Of a stretch of 33,641 nt of DNA, positions 8,056 to 16,435 are shown piece after piece. Each line of letters starts with the position of its first letter. Positions within the stretch are counted from its first letter, which is position 1. The translations under genes were made by a program, and so were the position numbers. The notes under the pieces are model-generated. The model ran no database searches. It was given only the letters and a program-made list of their open reading frames with translations, and was not told the origin of the DNA. Source of the DNA: Tannerella sp. (GTDB taxonomy: Bacteria; Bacteroidota; Bacteroidia; Bacteroidales; Tannerellaceae); the NCBI GenBank assembly GCA_031285685.1, contig JAITVS010000211.1:1-33641 (forward strand), given 5' to 3'.

Positions 8056-9750
8056 CTAAAATGTTTTATCTAATCCTTTAAAAAATCGTACTAACCGGAG
8101 CATATCATACAGAGGAAGTATTTTGCATTTCACCTTACGCTCAACAAGACACTCTTTATCAATCCCTTCACGATAAATATGTTTAATCATTTTCTCTACT
8201 TCTACAAAAAAATGAGGTTTATCCATTTCTTTATCTTTCGGATAGCCCTCCATCTTATTATAGAAAAAATTATGTATGCGCTCGTTTCGTTCTGATTCAT
8301 TATTAACATCTCCAACATTAATTGAATTCAGCAGCGATTCATTGTTTTGCAAGTGATAAGCAGTAGAACTTAACATCTTATCATCAAAATCAATTTCCAT
8401 CAGGTTCTTAAAAATGTCAAACTCGGTAGAATTACTCTTCATTTTCGGATGTGGAAATTTTAGCATAATATGGAAATTGGATCCGCTATGCTTCAACATC
8501 TTCAGATTAACACCATTGCCCCCATTTTTTTTCATTTCTCCAATTAGGTGATGCGCGTGCACCAATGCCTCATTTAATGGAAACTTATAATAGGTTATGG
8601 ATACGCCAAAAGAAAGTGTTGGAAAATCTTGAACAGGAAATATTTTTAATGCCTCCTTAAATTTATCAGTAAAATCTGCACTTATTTTTTGTAAGATATC
8701 AATAATATTTTCTTTTCCATTAACAATCGGAGCAAAACAAAGAATATCATCACCCCCAACATATACAGGCAATCCACCATAACTTTTAATTATCTCTGCA
8801 CTTGCTTTCGCCCATTCAAACAATGTAGAAGAAACGGTATGAATGCCATTCAAGCTATTATCCTGAGCCTTTACCACCTCTCTAATAAGCTGACCCATTT
8901 TATCTCCATCACCATAAATTACGGCAATATATTTATGGTGATTTTTGAAGACAGGCAGATTATCAATTGGTCTTTTGGCTTGTTTTTCATTTTTTATAAT
9001 TATACTTGTTTTTTCTTTCAGCGCATTCAAAAAATCGTTATCATCTTCAACAAAAACGACATTTTCATCTTGTTTTTTATCCTCTTTTATGTATTTATTC
9101 CTCAATTCATCATATGCATTTCTGAAAAGAGGACAACACAATAATTCGTGAGTTGCTATTTCCACTAATGATCTTGTTCCATCTTTATAATGTGATAAAT
9201 AATGCTCTTTATAAATTCTCGTTTTCGAAATATATTTATAAAATTTCGAGATACCTTTAATACTTGAAGCAGTAGTTATTTTCGATTCCAATTCCAACGA
9301 ATCTAAAACAGTGTGTAACCTCTCAATGTAATTTCTTTCCGGATCAGGATTTATGTCCTCTATCTTGCCTGATGAAAAATGATAGACTTGAACATAGCTT
9401 GAAAGCAGCTCTTTCATTTGAGCCTTTCGTTTCATATCTTCATTTTCTGAATTTGAGCCTTGATACATATAACTCGCTAATACATCTATTGCATTTGTGA
9501 TTATAGTATCTATATCCTGAATGCTTCCTTTATACAAGAGCCTGTCGGAATACAAGCCCACGGATTTCAGTTCCGGATACTTCGCATTTCGGGCATAAGG
9601 CAAAATTATATTCTCTTTATCTTCTATTTGGTCTATTATGCTTTTCATCAATAGCGAAAACATAAAACTTCCCGCCCAAAACTCTCTTGTTTTTTTAGCA
9701 AGAGAAAAAGTCTGATAAAGAGGACCAATTGTTAGTGCTGTGTAATTCAT
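8056..9750 (-). CDS. cmr2: Cas10/Cmr2 with cyclase palm domain, no HD nuclease
   Basis: This 564-residue signal-producing subunit is short for Cas10. It starts directly with the Palm-1-like LTIGPLYQTFSLAKKTREFWAGS, with no N-terminal HD motif, so it should not degrade ssDNA. The second palm has VIYGDGDKMGQL (DGD at 281-283) and the active-site loop VYVGGDD (GGDD at 332-335). Target RNA binding would activate nucleotidyl transfer. In Bacteroides fragilis an HD-less Cas10 encoded beside CorA and NrN makes SAM-AMP from ATP and SAM; the same neighbours occur here. Whether this enzyme also makes cyclic oligoadenylate for the two CARF-nucleases cannot be read from the sequence. Confidence 0.95.
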   Translation of the reverse strand: MNYTALTIGPLYQTFSLAKKTREFWAGSFMFSLLMKSIIDQIEDKENIILPYARNAKYPELKSVGLYSDRLLYKGSIQDIDTIITNAIDVLASYMYQGSNSENEDMKRKAQMKELLSSYVQVYHFSSGKIEDINPDPERNYIERLHTVLDSLELESKITTASSIKGISKFYKYISKTRIYKEHYLSHYKDGTRSLVEIATHELLCCPLFRNAYDELRNKYIKEDKKQDENVVFVEDDNDFLNALKEKTSIIIKNEKQAKRPIDNLPVFKNHHKYIAVIYGDGDKMGQLIREVVKAQDNSLNGIHTVSSTLFEWAKASAEIIKSYGGLPVYVGGDDILCFAPIVNGKENIIDILQKISADFTDKFKEALKIFPVQDFPTLSFGVSITYYKFPLNEALVHAHHLIGEMKKNGGNGVNLKMLKHSGSNFHIMLKFPHPKMKSNSTEFDIFKNLMEIDFDDKMLSSTAYHLQNNESLLNSINVGDVNNESERNERIHNFFYNKMEGYPKDKEMDKPHFFVEVEKMIKHIYREGIDKECLVERKVKCKILPLYDMLRLVRFFKGLDKTF

Positions 9751-9751
9751 A

Positions 9752-11206
9752 TTAATTATGTTTTATTTTAACTTTTTCAACAATATTATTCCATCTAAAA
9801 TCCTTAGGAGTAAAGAAATCTTTACTTGAATCCTCAGACAGCAATTCCTTGTTATATTGATTTAACAATTTTTTATAATTTATGATTTGCAAAGGGAGCG
9901 ATAAGCATCCATGATATTTTTTGTTGTTATTTTCTTTTTCAAAGTTAAATAAATCACATAGCTTATTTGCATAAATTTCTTGTATATGTTCTTCTTTTAT
10001 CAAGACATAAACCTTTATAAGGTTGTTATCTACAATTGGTTTGAAATATATTGGAGATGCTATTCTTTCTATTGTTTTCGGTTCAATTTTCTGTACTATT
10101 TTTATATCATCTCTCTTTGCTCGATCCTGATATATTGGATACTCCGGGTTTGATTTGTTTAAATATGTAGGTTTAGAATAAGTAAACTTATCTGGAAGTC
10201 CCATTATAGCCCTCGCAAAATACGGCTTGGGATTAATTTTAGGAGACAAACCGTAAAACTTTTCTTTAATGAATCTTTTTTCCCAAGTATAATCCGTATT
10301 TTCATTTAAATATTTGAATAAGAATGACTTTTTGTATCTTTCATGATTATCTGTGATGCTTTTTTGATATTCTCCTTTTGGCACATAATTAATTCCCGAC
10401 TTCAATCTTTTCCAATAATAATCTATAACATTAAAAATCTGTTCATAAAATTCCAACTCATTTGAATTTATTTCTCTCCGTTCATTTTGAGATGTAGCCT
10501 TATTTAATCTTATTTTTCCTTCATTTTCAAATGAGAGGAAAAATGTTTGTTTTAGTGTCAAACTATCACCTACCACCATCTCACCATCAATACTCTTAAC
10601 AGTAAAACTACCAAAACCTTTATTATGTCTATTACCAAAATTATTTAAAAGAAAAAAGGATATTATTTCTTTTTTTATCTTTCGGTATAAATAATCATTA
10701 AATGTAACAGCTAAAAGATTAATTTCTTTATAAAAAGAAAAATTCTTGAGCTCATTTTTATTATCTTTTCCTCCCATGTTTGCTAGTAAAAATGGAAAAG
10801 TAGCAGTCATATATTTCAATTCCCCTTCTTTTTCTTCTGAAAAAGACGATAAATAGATCGATTTTATATAATTTTCTTTTTGTGCCAAAAATCTTATCTT
10901 ATAATCTAATGCTCCCTCTTTCCCCTTAATCAACCAGTCTTGCTTCAAAGCATAAATACAGCCTGTATCATAAAATGATAAATCAGAAACATTTGGATTC
11001 TTCTTTTTTAATTCTTTCAATTTTTCATCATACTCATTCTTATATTCTCTTTTAGCCATCTCATGGTATTCCTCCCCCAATTTCGTCAAGATAAACCGAT
11101 CCAACTTCGGCTTCACTTCGCTTGCCCGCAGAGTCGCCCCTTCCTGATCATGCTGAAAATGGATCAAGGGGGTGTGCTGTTTTAATATTACCTCCAATTT
11201 GTTCAT
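9752..11206 (-). CDS. cmr1: Cmr1, RAMP subunit at the tail of the complex
   Basis: The 484-residue protein begins LEVILKQHTPLIHFQHDQ and ATLRASEVKPKLDRF, a pattern I recognise from Cmr1-type RAMP proteins (TPL strand then the RAMP LRxSxxKpxlR helix). A glycine-rich loop NRHNKGFGSFTV occurs at about 192-203. Cmr1 caps the 3' end of the crRNA with Cmr6 and helps capture target RNA. Base composition is notably AT-rich, more than the neighbouring cas6 or housekeeping genes. The start overlaps the end of the upstream membrane protein gene by 4 nt (ATGA), and 1 nt separates it from cas10. Confidence 0.88.
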   Translation of the reverse strand: MNKLEVILKQHTPLIHFQHDQEGATLRASEVKPKLDRFILTKLGEEYHEMAKREYKNEYDEKLKELKKKNPNVSDLSFYDTGCIYALKQDWLIKGKEGALDYKIRFLAQKENYIKSIYLSSFSEEKEGELKYMTATFPFLLANMGGKDNKNELKNFSFYKEINLLAVTFNDYLYRKIKKEIISFFLLNNFGNRHNKGFGSFTVKSIDGEMVVGDSLTLKQTFFLSFENEGKIRLNKATSQNERREINSNELEFYEQIFNVIDYYWKRLKSGINYVPKGEYQKSITDNHERYKKSFLFKYLNENTDYTWEKRFIKEKFYGLSPKINPKPYFARAIMGLPDKFTYSKPTYLNKSNPEYPIYQDRAKRDDIKIVQKIEPKTIERIASPIYFKPIVDNNLIKVYVLIKEEHIQEIYANKLCDLFNFEKENNNKKYHGCLSLPLQIINYKKLLNQYNKELLSEDSSKDFFTPKDFRWNNIVEKVKIKHN

Positions 11207-11754
11207 AAGTTTAGATTTTTATTGTTTTTCATAATCTTTTTTATCTCTTGGTATGATTTATTCGCCTCTTCCAGTTTCTTTTTGATTTCTTCTGCAGAAG
11301 GTGTTCCTCCAGAACCGAGAAGTGCATAAGCATATATCTGCATAATCTGTTCTTCATGCTCAAGATAGATGTCTTTATTTATACCCTTTAATTTCCCCAA
11401 CTCTTGTTCGACTTGGTCTTTCTCGCTTTTAAGAGTTTCATTTTCTTGTCTAAGATCATCGACTGTTTTTTTCTCTTTATTTAAAACATAAACAAATCGC
11501 TCCCAGTCTTTTTTATTTTCCAAATCATCTTTTTTTTCTTTGATTTTCAATTCTGTTAGTTCTATTTCCTTCACTTTTGCAAAGAGAAAATAAGAAAAGC
11601 ACAATAACGAGATTGTGAGAAAAACAAAAACACAACCTTTAATAAGAAGTGTACTCCAACAGTTCGAACAGCCAAACAAAAACACTCCTGATGCAACTAC
11701 AATCAATACTATAAAGAACAATAAACCGATACAAAAACAACTACTTTTTTTCAT
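11203..11754 (-). CDS. Unknown two-TM coiled-coil protein inside the cas operon
   Basis: I do not recognise this 183-residue protein. It has two hydrophobic segments (about 8-28 and 38-58) with cysteines around the first turn (FGCSNCW), then a long charged region (about 62-183) strongly predicted as coiled coil (EIELTELKIKEKKDDLENKK, LRQENETLKSEKDQ, EIKKKLEEANKSYQEIKK). With a short loop between helices, the coiled coil would be cytoplasmic. The gene overlaps the corA 3' end by 14 nt and the cmr1 5' end by 4 nt, so it is translationally coupled to both. Position suggests an accessory of the CorA membrane effector: a stabiliser, clustering factor or regulator. That is inference. It could also be an independent membrane effector. 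Confidence 0.85.
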   Translation of the reverse strand: MKKSSCFCIGLLFFIVLIVVASGVFLFGCSNCWSTLLIKGCVFVFLTISLLCFSYFLFAKVKEIELTELKIKEKKDDLENKKDWERFVYVLNKEKKTVDDLRQENETLKSEKDQVEQELGKLKGINKDIYLEHEEQIMQIYAYALLGSGGTPSAEEIKKKLEEANKSYQEIKKIMKNNKNLNL

Positions 11755-13306
11755 ATATTTTCCTTCTTATAATTAATAATACGATCAAAGAAATTGACAC
11801 AATCGCACCAATTTGAAAGATGAAATCGCCTAAACAAAAATCTCCGCTAAAAGGATTCATACCAAACAATCCGGTTAATATTGTTGCTGGTAGAAAAATG
11901 GCGGCCAATACATTTAATAACTGTCCATTGTCATTTCTTTTTTGGTCGGCCAACAATGAAGCATAATCATGCAATTCGCTGATTTCATCATCCAAATCCG
12001 TAATCTGTTTCTCCGAATCAAATTGACTCATCATTATATGATAAAGCTCTATCCCTTGATCCTGAGCTGTCACTTCTCTAAAAAAAATCTGATTCACAAA
12101 ACGAATATATTCTTTATACAAAGAGCTTATTTTGTGGGGTATCGTCATTTTATTTGCATCCGACAAACAACTTACCTTTGTTACCTCATCAGAGAATCTT
12201 AACATAGAAGCACGTTGTACCAACATCAACTCCACCATACGTGAATAAATTGTCCGCATGTGGACAGATACGATATTTTTAGAAAACCACCCCATATCTG
12301 TCAATAACATGACAGAATACCTGGAGACTCCATAAAGTGTTCCGTATTTTTGCCAGCGATAATAAGTGCATTTCTCCAATAATTCTGTTTTCATTTTATT
12401 ATTCTGACAGGTTTCATCACTACCTTCGTCCACAAAAAGATATTTATACCAAAAATCTCCTTCCACAAATTTTTCCAGTCGTTCTTTATCTTCCAAATCA
12501 AGAACCGACTGTTTTATCAAATCATTTTCTTTTTCCGATGCTTTAAATTGTTCTGATAATTTATCATTACCATACCAACAATTAACAAACATACGATCAT
12601 CTATTACCGGAATCACTTTTAAATCAACAGAAAGATCTTTCACTAATTGACAGATGAATTTAGCCGGTTTCCAGACATCAGACAATCCATATCTTTCTGC
12701 ATTGAAGTCTTCTTTGTAATACTCATCTATCCCCCTCAATCCTATGATAGATATTTCTTCTGAAATAAGGCCTCGTTTATCCGGACCACATGTTATCTCA
12801 CCATAATGAGGAGGCATAATACGACGCCCAAATTGATTGATAATTCGTATATCATCCGGATCTTTTTGATTATCATATTCATTTTTTAGAAAAAAGGAGA
12901 TCACCCCTACACCCGTCGCATATAAATTAAGGTTCATTGCATCAATTTGAAGAACATAACTCTTTCCTTTGGTTTTGATAATATATTGAGGCAAATGAGC
13001 AATTTCTTTGGTTTCTTTTCGTTCATAATGATGCAAAATAGAGTTTGGCCTACTTTGCTCATCATATAAAGCAGGATGGACAAATTCAAAATAATAATTT
13101 TTTTCACCAAAAATAGCTTCATAATCTTTTCTGACCCTGTCATCCACAATAGAAGTGTCTATTTTATCGGGAATTTGAACACGTTCCCATTCACTTTCCG
13201 GTACAATTTTTATATCGTCCAAATCAACCTGTTCCGAAAACAATTTGTCTTTTTTATTGGGGATCTCCCACTTAAACGGGAAATAAAAAATGTGATAACT
13301 GTGCAT
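11741..13306 (-). CDS. corA: CRISPR-associated CorA-family membrane effector (SAM-AMP type)
   Basis: The 521-residue protein has a large soluble N-terminal domain (about 1-455) and two C-terminal transmembrane helices (about 465-481 and 494-512) linked by the CorA signature GMN (482-484) followed by PF. Classical CorA is a pentameric Mg2+ channel, but this one has a longer, unrelated-looking N-terminal region and sits between nrn and the cmr genes. In Bacteroides fragilis such a CorA is the type III effector that responds to SAM-AMP and stops cell growth through the membrane. I infer the same role. It starts 4 nt after the nrn stop. The N-terminal domain should hold the ligand site, but I cannot name binding residues. 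Confidence 0.9.
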   Translation of the reverse strand: MHSYHIFYFPFKWEIPNKKDKLFSEQVDLDDIKIVPESEWERVQIPDKIDTSIVDDRVRKDYEAIFGEKNYYFEFVHPALYDEQSRPNSILHHYERKETKEIAHLPQYIIKTKGKSYVLQIDAMNLNLYATGVGVISFFLKNEYDNQKDPDDIRIINQFGRRIMPPHYGEITCGPDKRGLISEEISIIGLRGIDEYYKEDFNAERYGLSDVWKPAKFICQLVKDLSVDLKVIPVIDDRMFVNCWYGNDKLSEQFKASEKENDLIKQSVLDLEDKERLEKFVEGDFWYKYLFVDEGSDETCQNNKMKTELLEKCTYYRWQKYGTLYGVSRYSVMLLTDMGWFSKNIVSVHMRTIYSRMVELMLVQRASMLRFSDEVTKVSCLSDANKMTIPHKISSLYKEYIRFVNQIFFREVTAQDQGIELYHIMMSQFDSEKQITDLDDEISELHDYASLLADQKRNDNGQLLNVLAAIFLPATILTGLFGMNPFSGDFCLGDFIFQIGAIVSISLIVLLIIRRKIYEKK

Positions 13307-13310
13307 AGGC

Positions 13311-14072
13311 TTATGTATTTATTTGTTTAATGATTTCTTCTTTTAATGTTATTATTTCTTGTTCGGTATAGGCAGAACGCACTGTACCGATGAATCCTGA
13401 ATCACCGCCGCCGTGAAACATTTTTCCTTCAAGGATTTCTTTTTTATAGATTCCGACAAGCCGGAGTTTTCCCGTGCCGTAATAAATGAGTTCATCCGCC
13501 GTGTAAATCAATAACCGGTCATAAGGGTATAGCCGATCGGTTATGGGTGAAAAACTGTTTGTCGCCGATTTTACGATAATAATACCATTGGCTTCTATCC
13601 TGTCGCTAACCGCATCTTCCGCGAATTGTTCATCAGAGGCCGTCACACCTTGCGCCCGTCGGTCGGCTAAGCGTATTTGCCGGATTTCATCGCCGCTTGC
13701 CTCCATAGCGATCATCGCCGGAATATATCCGCGGTCGTTTGCCGCAATAAGTTGTTGTTCACGATCTAATTTTATGTTCAGCAGAGATGCTATCTGCTCC
13801 AATGATGAAGGCAAATTGCTATAGTCATTATGATGATCTATGCGGTGATAATTAATAGGGATTGCGGCTTGCTTTTCCGTAAGTTCCACTCCGTAAATTT
13901 CATACGCCTCATTGTTTCCGTATTGCTTCAATTCTTCTGCATACCGGGAAAGCGCAGCATTGTCCCATCGAAGTTTTTTGTCATAAATAATTTCGTTTTG
14001 CCGTTCTAATATTTTTTTGATTGTCAACATTTCCAAATCAGCTCCTCCTAATAAAAATATTTTTCTCCTCAT
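13311..14072 (-). CDS. nrn: NrN-like DHH phosphodiesterase (SAM-AMP off-switch)
   Basis: This 253-residue protein belongs to the DHH/NrnA-like phosphodiesterases. The DHH motif appears as RIDHHND (77-83), another acidic motif as AANDRGY (110-116), and the C-terminal substrate loop as HGGGDSGFIG (220-229), typical of DHHA1-like domains. It is shorter than NrnA oligoribonucleases (about 320 residues), and its N-terminus FLLGGADLEML replaces the usual first DHH metal motif. In the Bacteroides fragilis type III-B system the NrN enzyme beside corA hydrolyses SAM-AMP and resets the response. The start overlaps the cas6 stop (ATGA), and corA follows after 4 nt, so signal sensor and signal remover are coupled. 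Activity on SAM-AMP is inferred from context. Confidence 0.87.
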   Translation of the reverse strand: MRRKIFLLGGADLEMLTIKKILERQNEIIYDKKLRWDNAALSRYAEELKQYGNNEAYEIYGVELTEKQAAIPINYHRIDHHNDYSNLPSSLEQIASLLNIKLDREQQLIAANDRGYIPAMIAMEASGDEIRQIRLADRRAQGVTASDEQFAEDAVSDRIEANGIIIVKSATNSFSPITDRLYPYDRLLIYTADELIYYGTGKLRLVGIYKKEILEGKMFHGGGDSGFIGTVRSAYTEQEIITLKEEIIKQINT

Positions 14073-15067
14073 ATCATTTCTATCTTGAATTTCCCGAATC
14101 CGAAAGTAAGCGCATGCCCTACGCCTAAGTTTTCCATAAATTTGAGTATTGTGATGTAAGGCTTGTAGTTTCCGCGGAATATCATCTCCCCGGAAAGCCC
14201 AACAAGCGGAATACGGGTTTCATTGCGGTTTTTACGGCGCGAACTTTTCAATTCTATCCGCTTCAGGTTTATCTCTTCTATTTCCAGCCAGGCTGCCCTT
14301 TTTAGATATGGTTCTATCTTTTCATGGGAACGGTTATACAAATCCATATCATCCGGAGCAGCATATAATGCATTCAGTTTTTCCAAACGATAAGCCGCTG
14401 TCCTCACAATCTGATAAAAACCCGGAAATAAATTACTCATTTCCTGATAACCCGGAACCTCCGAACGCTTGCGTTGTTTGATCAGACAAACCGGCGACTC
14501 AAAAGTAATCCTCATACGATCTGTCAGAGTTGATGTCGACAGAACAGATTGTACGGTTTCCATATCTACCGGAAAAAGTAAACGATCTGATACGATCGCT
14601 CCGTTACGATACATGATCCGGTTTTCACCCATAGCGGAAACTTCGCGCACTTCGGTCAGCATAAAAGGTTTCGAATACATCCCTATTCCTTTTCGGCACA
14701 TAAAATCAATCGCATTTATAAAATATGATATATACCGCGATATTTCACCAATCAACACCAAAGAAAAAGAGATTTGCCGGCCGGCCGGCAAATTGACCAA
14801 CTCAACGGTGTCCAGTTCACGTACAAATAAATAATACGGAGCCGGAAAACCGTCTTTCAGTTCTTTGTACAAAGGATGTTGTTCAGACAGCGGAAAATGC
14901 TGACAAATACGGAACAAGGTCGTATCCTGACCGGAGATCCGGATTTGTTCGGTCGCATACAACAGGTTATTTCGTAATACGGCGCCGATCCATGCATCAA
15001 ATACAGTGTCTTCTGTGGCAGTTACAATAATGTCGAATCTATGGTATAATAAAAGGTTATATAACAT
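14069..15067 (-). CDS. cas6: Cas6, pre-crRNA endoribonuclease
   Basis: The 332-residue protein ends with the Cas6 signature: FRGNYKPYITILKFMENLGVGHALTFG followed by FGKFKIE, a glycine-rich RNA-binding loop in the second ferredoxin-like fold. Cas6 cuts pre-crRNA within the repeat, leaving the 8-nt 5' handle, here AUUGAGAC. It is a free-standing gene, not fused to RT-Cas1 as in some relatives. It overlaps nrn by 4 nt and appears to be first in the main cas transcript, since a good promoter lies just upstream at 15100-15130. The N-terminal half is divergent, and I cannot assign the catalytic histidine with confidence. Confidence 0.9.
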   Translation of the reverse strand: MLYNLLLYHRFDIIVTATEDTVFDAWIGAVLRNNLLYATEQIRISGQDTTLFRICQHFPLSEQHPLYKELKDGFPAPYYLFVRELDTVELVNLPAGRQISFSLVLIGEISRYISYFINAIDFMCRKGIGMYSKPFMLTEVREVSAMGENRIMYRNGAIVSDRLLFPVDMETVQSVLSTSTLTDRMRITFESPVCLIKQRKRSEVPGYQEMSNLFPGFYQIVRTAAYRLEKLNALYAAPDDMDLYNRSHEKIEPYLKRAAWLEIEEINLKRIELKSSRRKNRNETRIPLVGLSGEMIFRGNYKPYITILKFMENLGVGHALTFGFGKFKIEMI

Positions 15068-15099
15068 AAAAATAATATAAATTTAAAGCATTTCTGCCT

Positions 15100-15130
15100 C
15101 AAATTTAAAAAATAAAATTAAATTATCAAA
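15100..15130 (-). promoter_or_regulatory. Predicted promoter of the cas6-nrn-corA-cmr operon
   Basis: On the minus strand a TTTG (-33 box, 15127-15130) is followed after exactly 19 nt by TAAATTTG (-7 box, 15100-15107), a full match to the Bacteroidota TAnnTTTG consensus. Transcription would begin near 15093, leaving a leader of about 25 nt before the cas6 ATG at 15067. This gives the main effector operon a start of its own, separate from the upstream CARF-nuclease. Confidence 0.65.
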
Positions 15131-15232
15131 ATAATTTTAACACCAACTAATCATGTTATAAAACATAATATATAAATTCCGCTAATCAATTAATTTTCTT
15201 TATTTTAAGCATTTTGGACAGGTCGGTACAGC

Positions 15233-16291
15233 TCAAAATGTCTTCACGGCAATATACGTCGATATAAATAGCAGGCCGCGCTCGATGTGTTCTTTGCGCA
15301 CATCCCCGTTTTCGCGCGAACTCAAAGTGAATATATTCGAATCCGAATAATAGCCGAGGTTATTTTGTAATGCTTTCACTTTATAAATCGTATCGGTCAT
15401 GATATTACCTTCTTTATTCTTTATGGATGTTTTGCATTCGATCGTATAAATTATTCCATTATAAAAGAATATCACATCGAACTCATTCATCGTACCTTCT
15501 TTTGTAAGGGTTACACCCGTCCTGATATTATCCGCCGAAAGTCCGAACTCGTCTTTCACACGGTAATAGACAAATTCTTCAAACCAGTCGCCCGTCAGGA
15601 AGCAGATCTCTTCTCCTGAAATAAATTCGCCACTCCAGTCTGCCAACGGAAATTCTATTTCTTCGAGAAACTCATCCAGGCCGGCAAAAGCGCTGATCTT
15701 TTGCTTTAGCCTTCTGTAACGGTAATTACGGAGATTGGTCAACAGCCTCCAGTGCGGGCCTTCATACGCAATGTATAATTTCAGATATTTCAGGATATAA
15801 CCGAAAGGTAGTCCGCTCAGCCCTCCACCCCTCATTTCCATGCCGTAGCTCGTCACATATTCTTCCAAACCGATTTTATTTTTGATCTTCACTTCTCCGC
15901 GCTTACGTTTCGGAAATACCTGGATCATATATTCAATCGTATCGGGAATGAAAAAGATGTCGGCAGCAAAATCCTTGAAAAACTCCATCGTTACATTCAC
16001 CATAATAGGCGTACCTTCAGAAATATTTACCAAGATCTTATTGAACTTCTCAAAGTCCCTCTTCATCAACTCATCCTCCAGATCCTTTGCCGAATACCTG
16101 TCAACAACAACAGGCGGCAACTCATTCCGCTCAATATCAAAAGCTTTTTTAATGTATTCCCGAATCCCCTGTTTTTCCATTTCAGGATTACTGATAAAAA
16201 GATAATACGCACCGGCCGTACGCCTTTCTTTGATGAATTGTATATTCGGTACCATCCTGTAACCCAGCACACAGACTATAAGATTTCTCAT
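15233..16291 (-). CDS. Card1/Can2-like CARF-nuclease, copy 2, C-terminus frameshifted
   Basis: This 352-residue paralogue of the protein at 3539-4642 has the same layout: a CARF-type domain with PNIQFIKE (15-22) and loop NISEGT (89-94), then a PD-(D/E)xK nuclease with WFEEFVY, NEFDVIF and IECK all intact. After GLLF the frame slips: the encoded tail is ISTYIAVKTF and a stop. In the next frame the expected tail continues as IDVYCREDILSC to KKIN, with a stop at 15186-15188, closely matching copy 1. One missing A (T on the plus strand near 15265) explains the difference: copy 1 has TTTAATATC where this copy has TTTATATC. About 25 residues after the catalytic core are replaced, so activity may survive. 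It is transcribed first, from its own predicted promoter. Confidence 0.88.
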   Translation of the reverse strand: MRNLIVCVLGYRMVPNIQFIKERRTAGAYYLFISNPEMEKQGIREYIKKAFDIERNELPPVVVDRYSAKDLEDELMKRDFEKFNKILVNISEGTPIMVNVTMEFFKDFAADIFFIPDTIEYMIQVFPKRKRGEVKIKNKIGLEEYVTSYGMEMRGGGLSGLPFGYILKYLKLYIAYEGPHWRLLTNLRNYRYRRLKQKISAFAGLDEFLEEIEFPLADWSGEFISGEEICFLTGDWFEEFVYYRVKDEFGLSADNIRTGVTLTKEGTMNEFDVIFFYNGIIYTIECKTSIKNKEGNIMTDTIYKVKALQNNLGYYSDSNIFTLSSRENGDVRKEHIERGLLFISTYIAVKTF

Positions 16292-16379
16292 TCTTTAATT
16301 ATTTAATATTCAGAAAGTATACACCTGTTTTTCTTTAACCGGCAGAGATCTTTCTTTTAATTTATCCTATTTTTTGCAT

Positions 16380-16409
16380 CAAATTTATAAATAAATATCA
16401 AAACTCAAA
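16380..16409 (-). promoter_or_regulatory. Predicted promoter of the upstream Card1-like gene
   Basis: On the minus strand TTTG (16406-16409) and TAAATTTG (16380-16387) are 18 nt apart, fitting the Bacteroidota -33/-7 pattern. The start point would be near 16373, about 80 nt before the ATG at 16291. A possible divergent promoter lies at 16428-16435 on the other strand, so the intergenic region 16292-16525 serves both directions. Confidence 0.55.
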
Positions 16410-16427
16410 AAAAACGGATATTTTCTA

Positions 16428-16435
16428 TACTTTTG
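16428..16435 (+). promoter_or_regulatory. Possible -7 box for the acyltransferase gene
   Basis: TACTTTTG matches TAnnTTTG. I see no good TTTG about 19 nt upstream, so this is a weak call. The leader to the ATG at 16526 would be about 85 nt and contains a perfect 12-bp palindrome CCATCCGGATGG at 16478-16489, a possible operator. Confidence 0.4.

Noticed and set aside
11741..13306. CorA as an ordinary magnesium transporter
   Set aside because: The GMN motif and two C-terminal helices are there, but the long unrelated N-terminal region and the place inside the cas operon beside NrN favour the type III effector role.
13311..14072. A housekeeping NrnA or cyclic di-AMP phosphodiesterase
   Set aside because: DHH and GGGDSGF motifs would allow it, but the short length, altered N-terminal motif and 4-nt couplings to cas6 and corA point to the CRISPR signal-removing enzyme.
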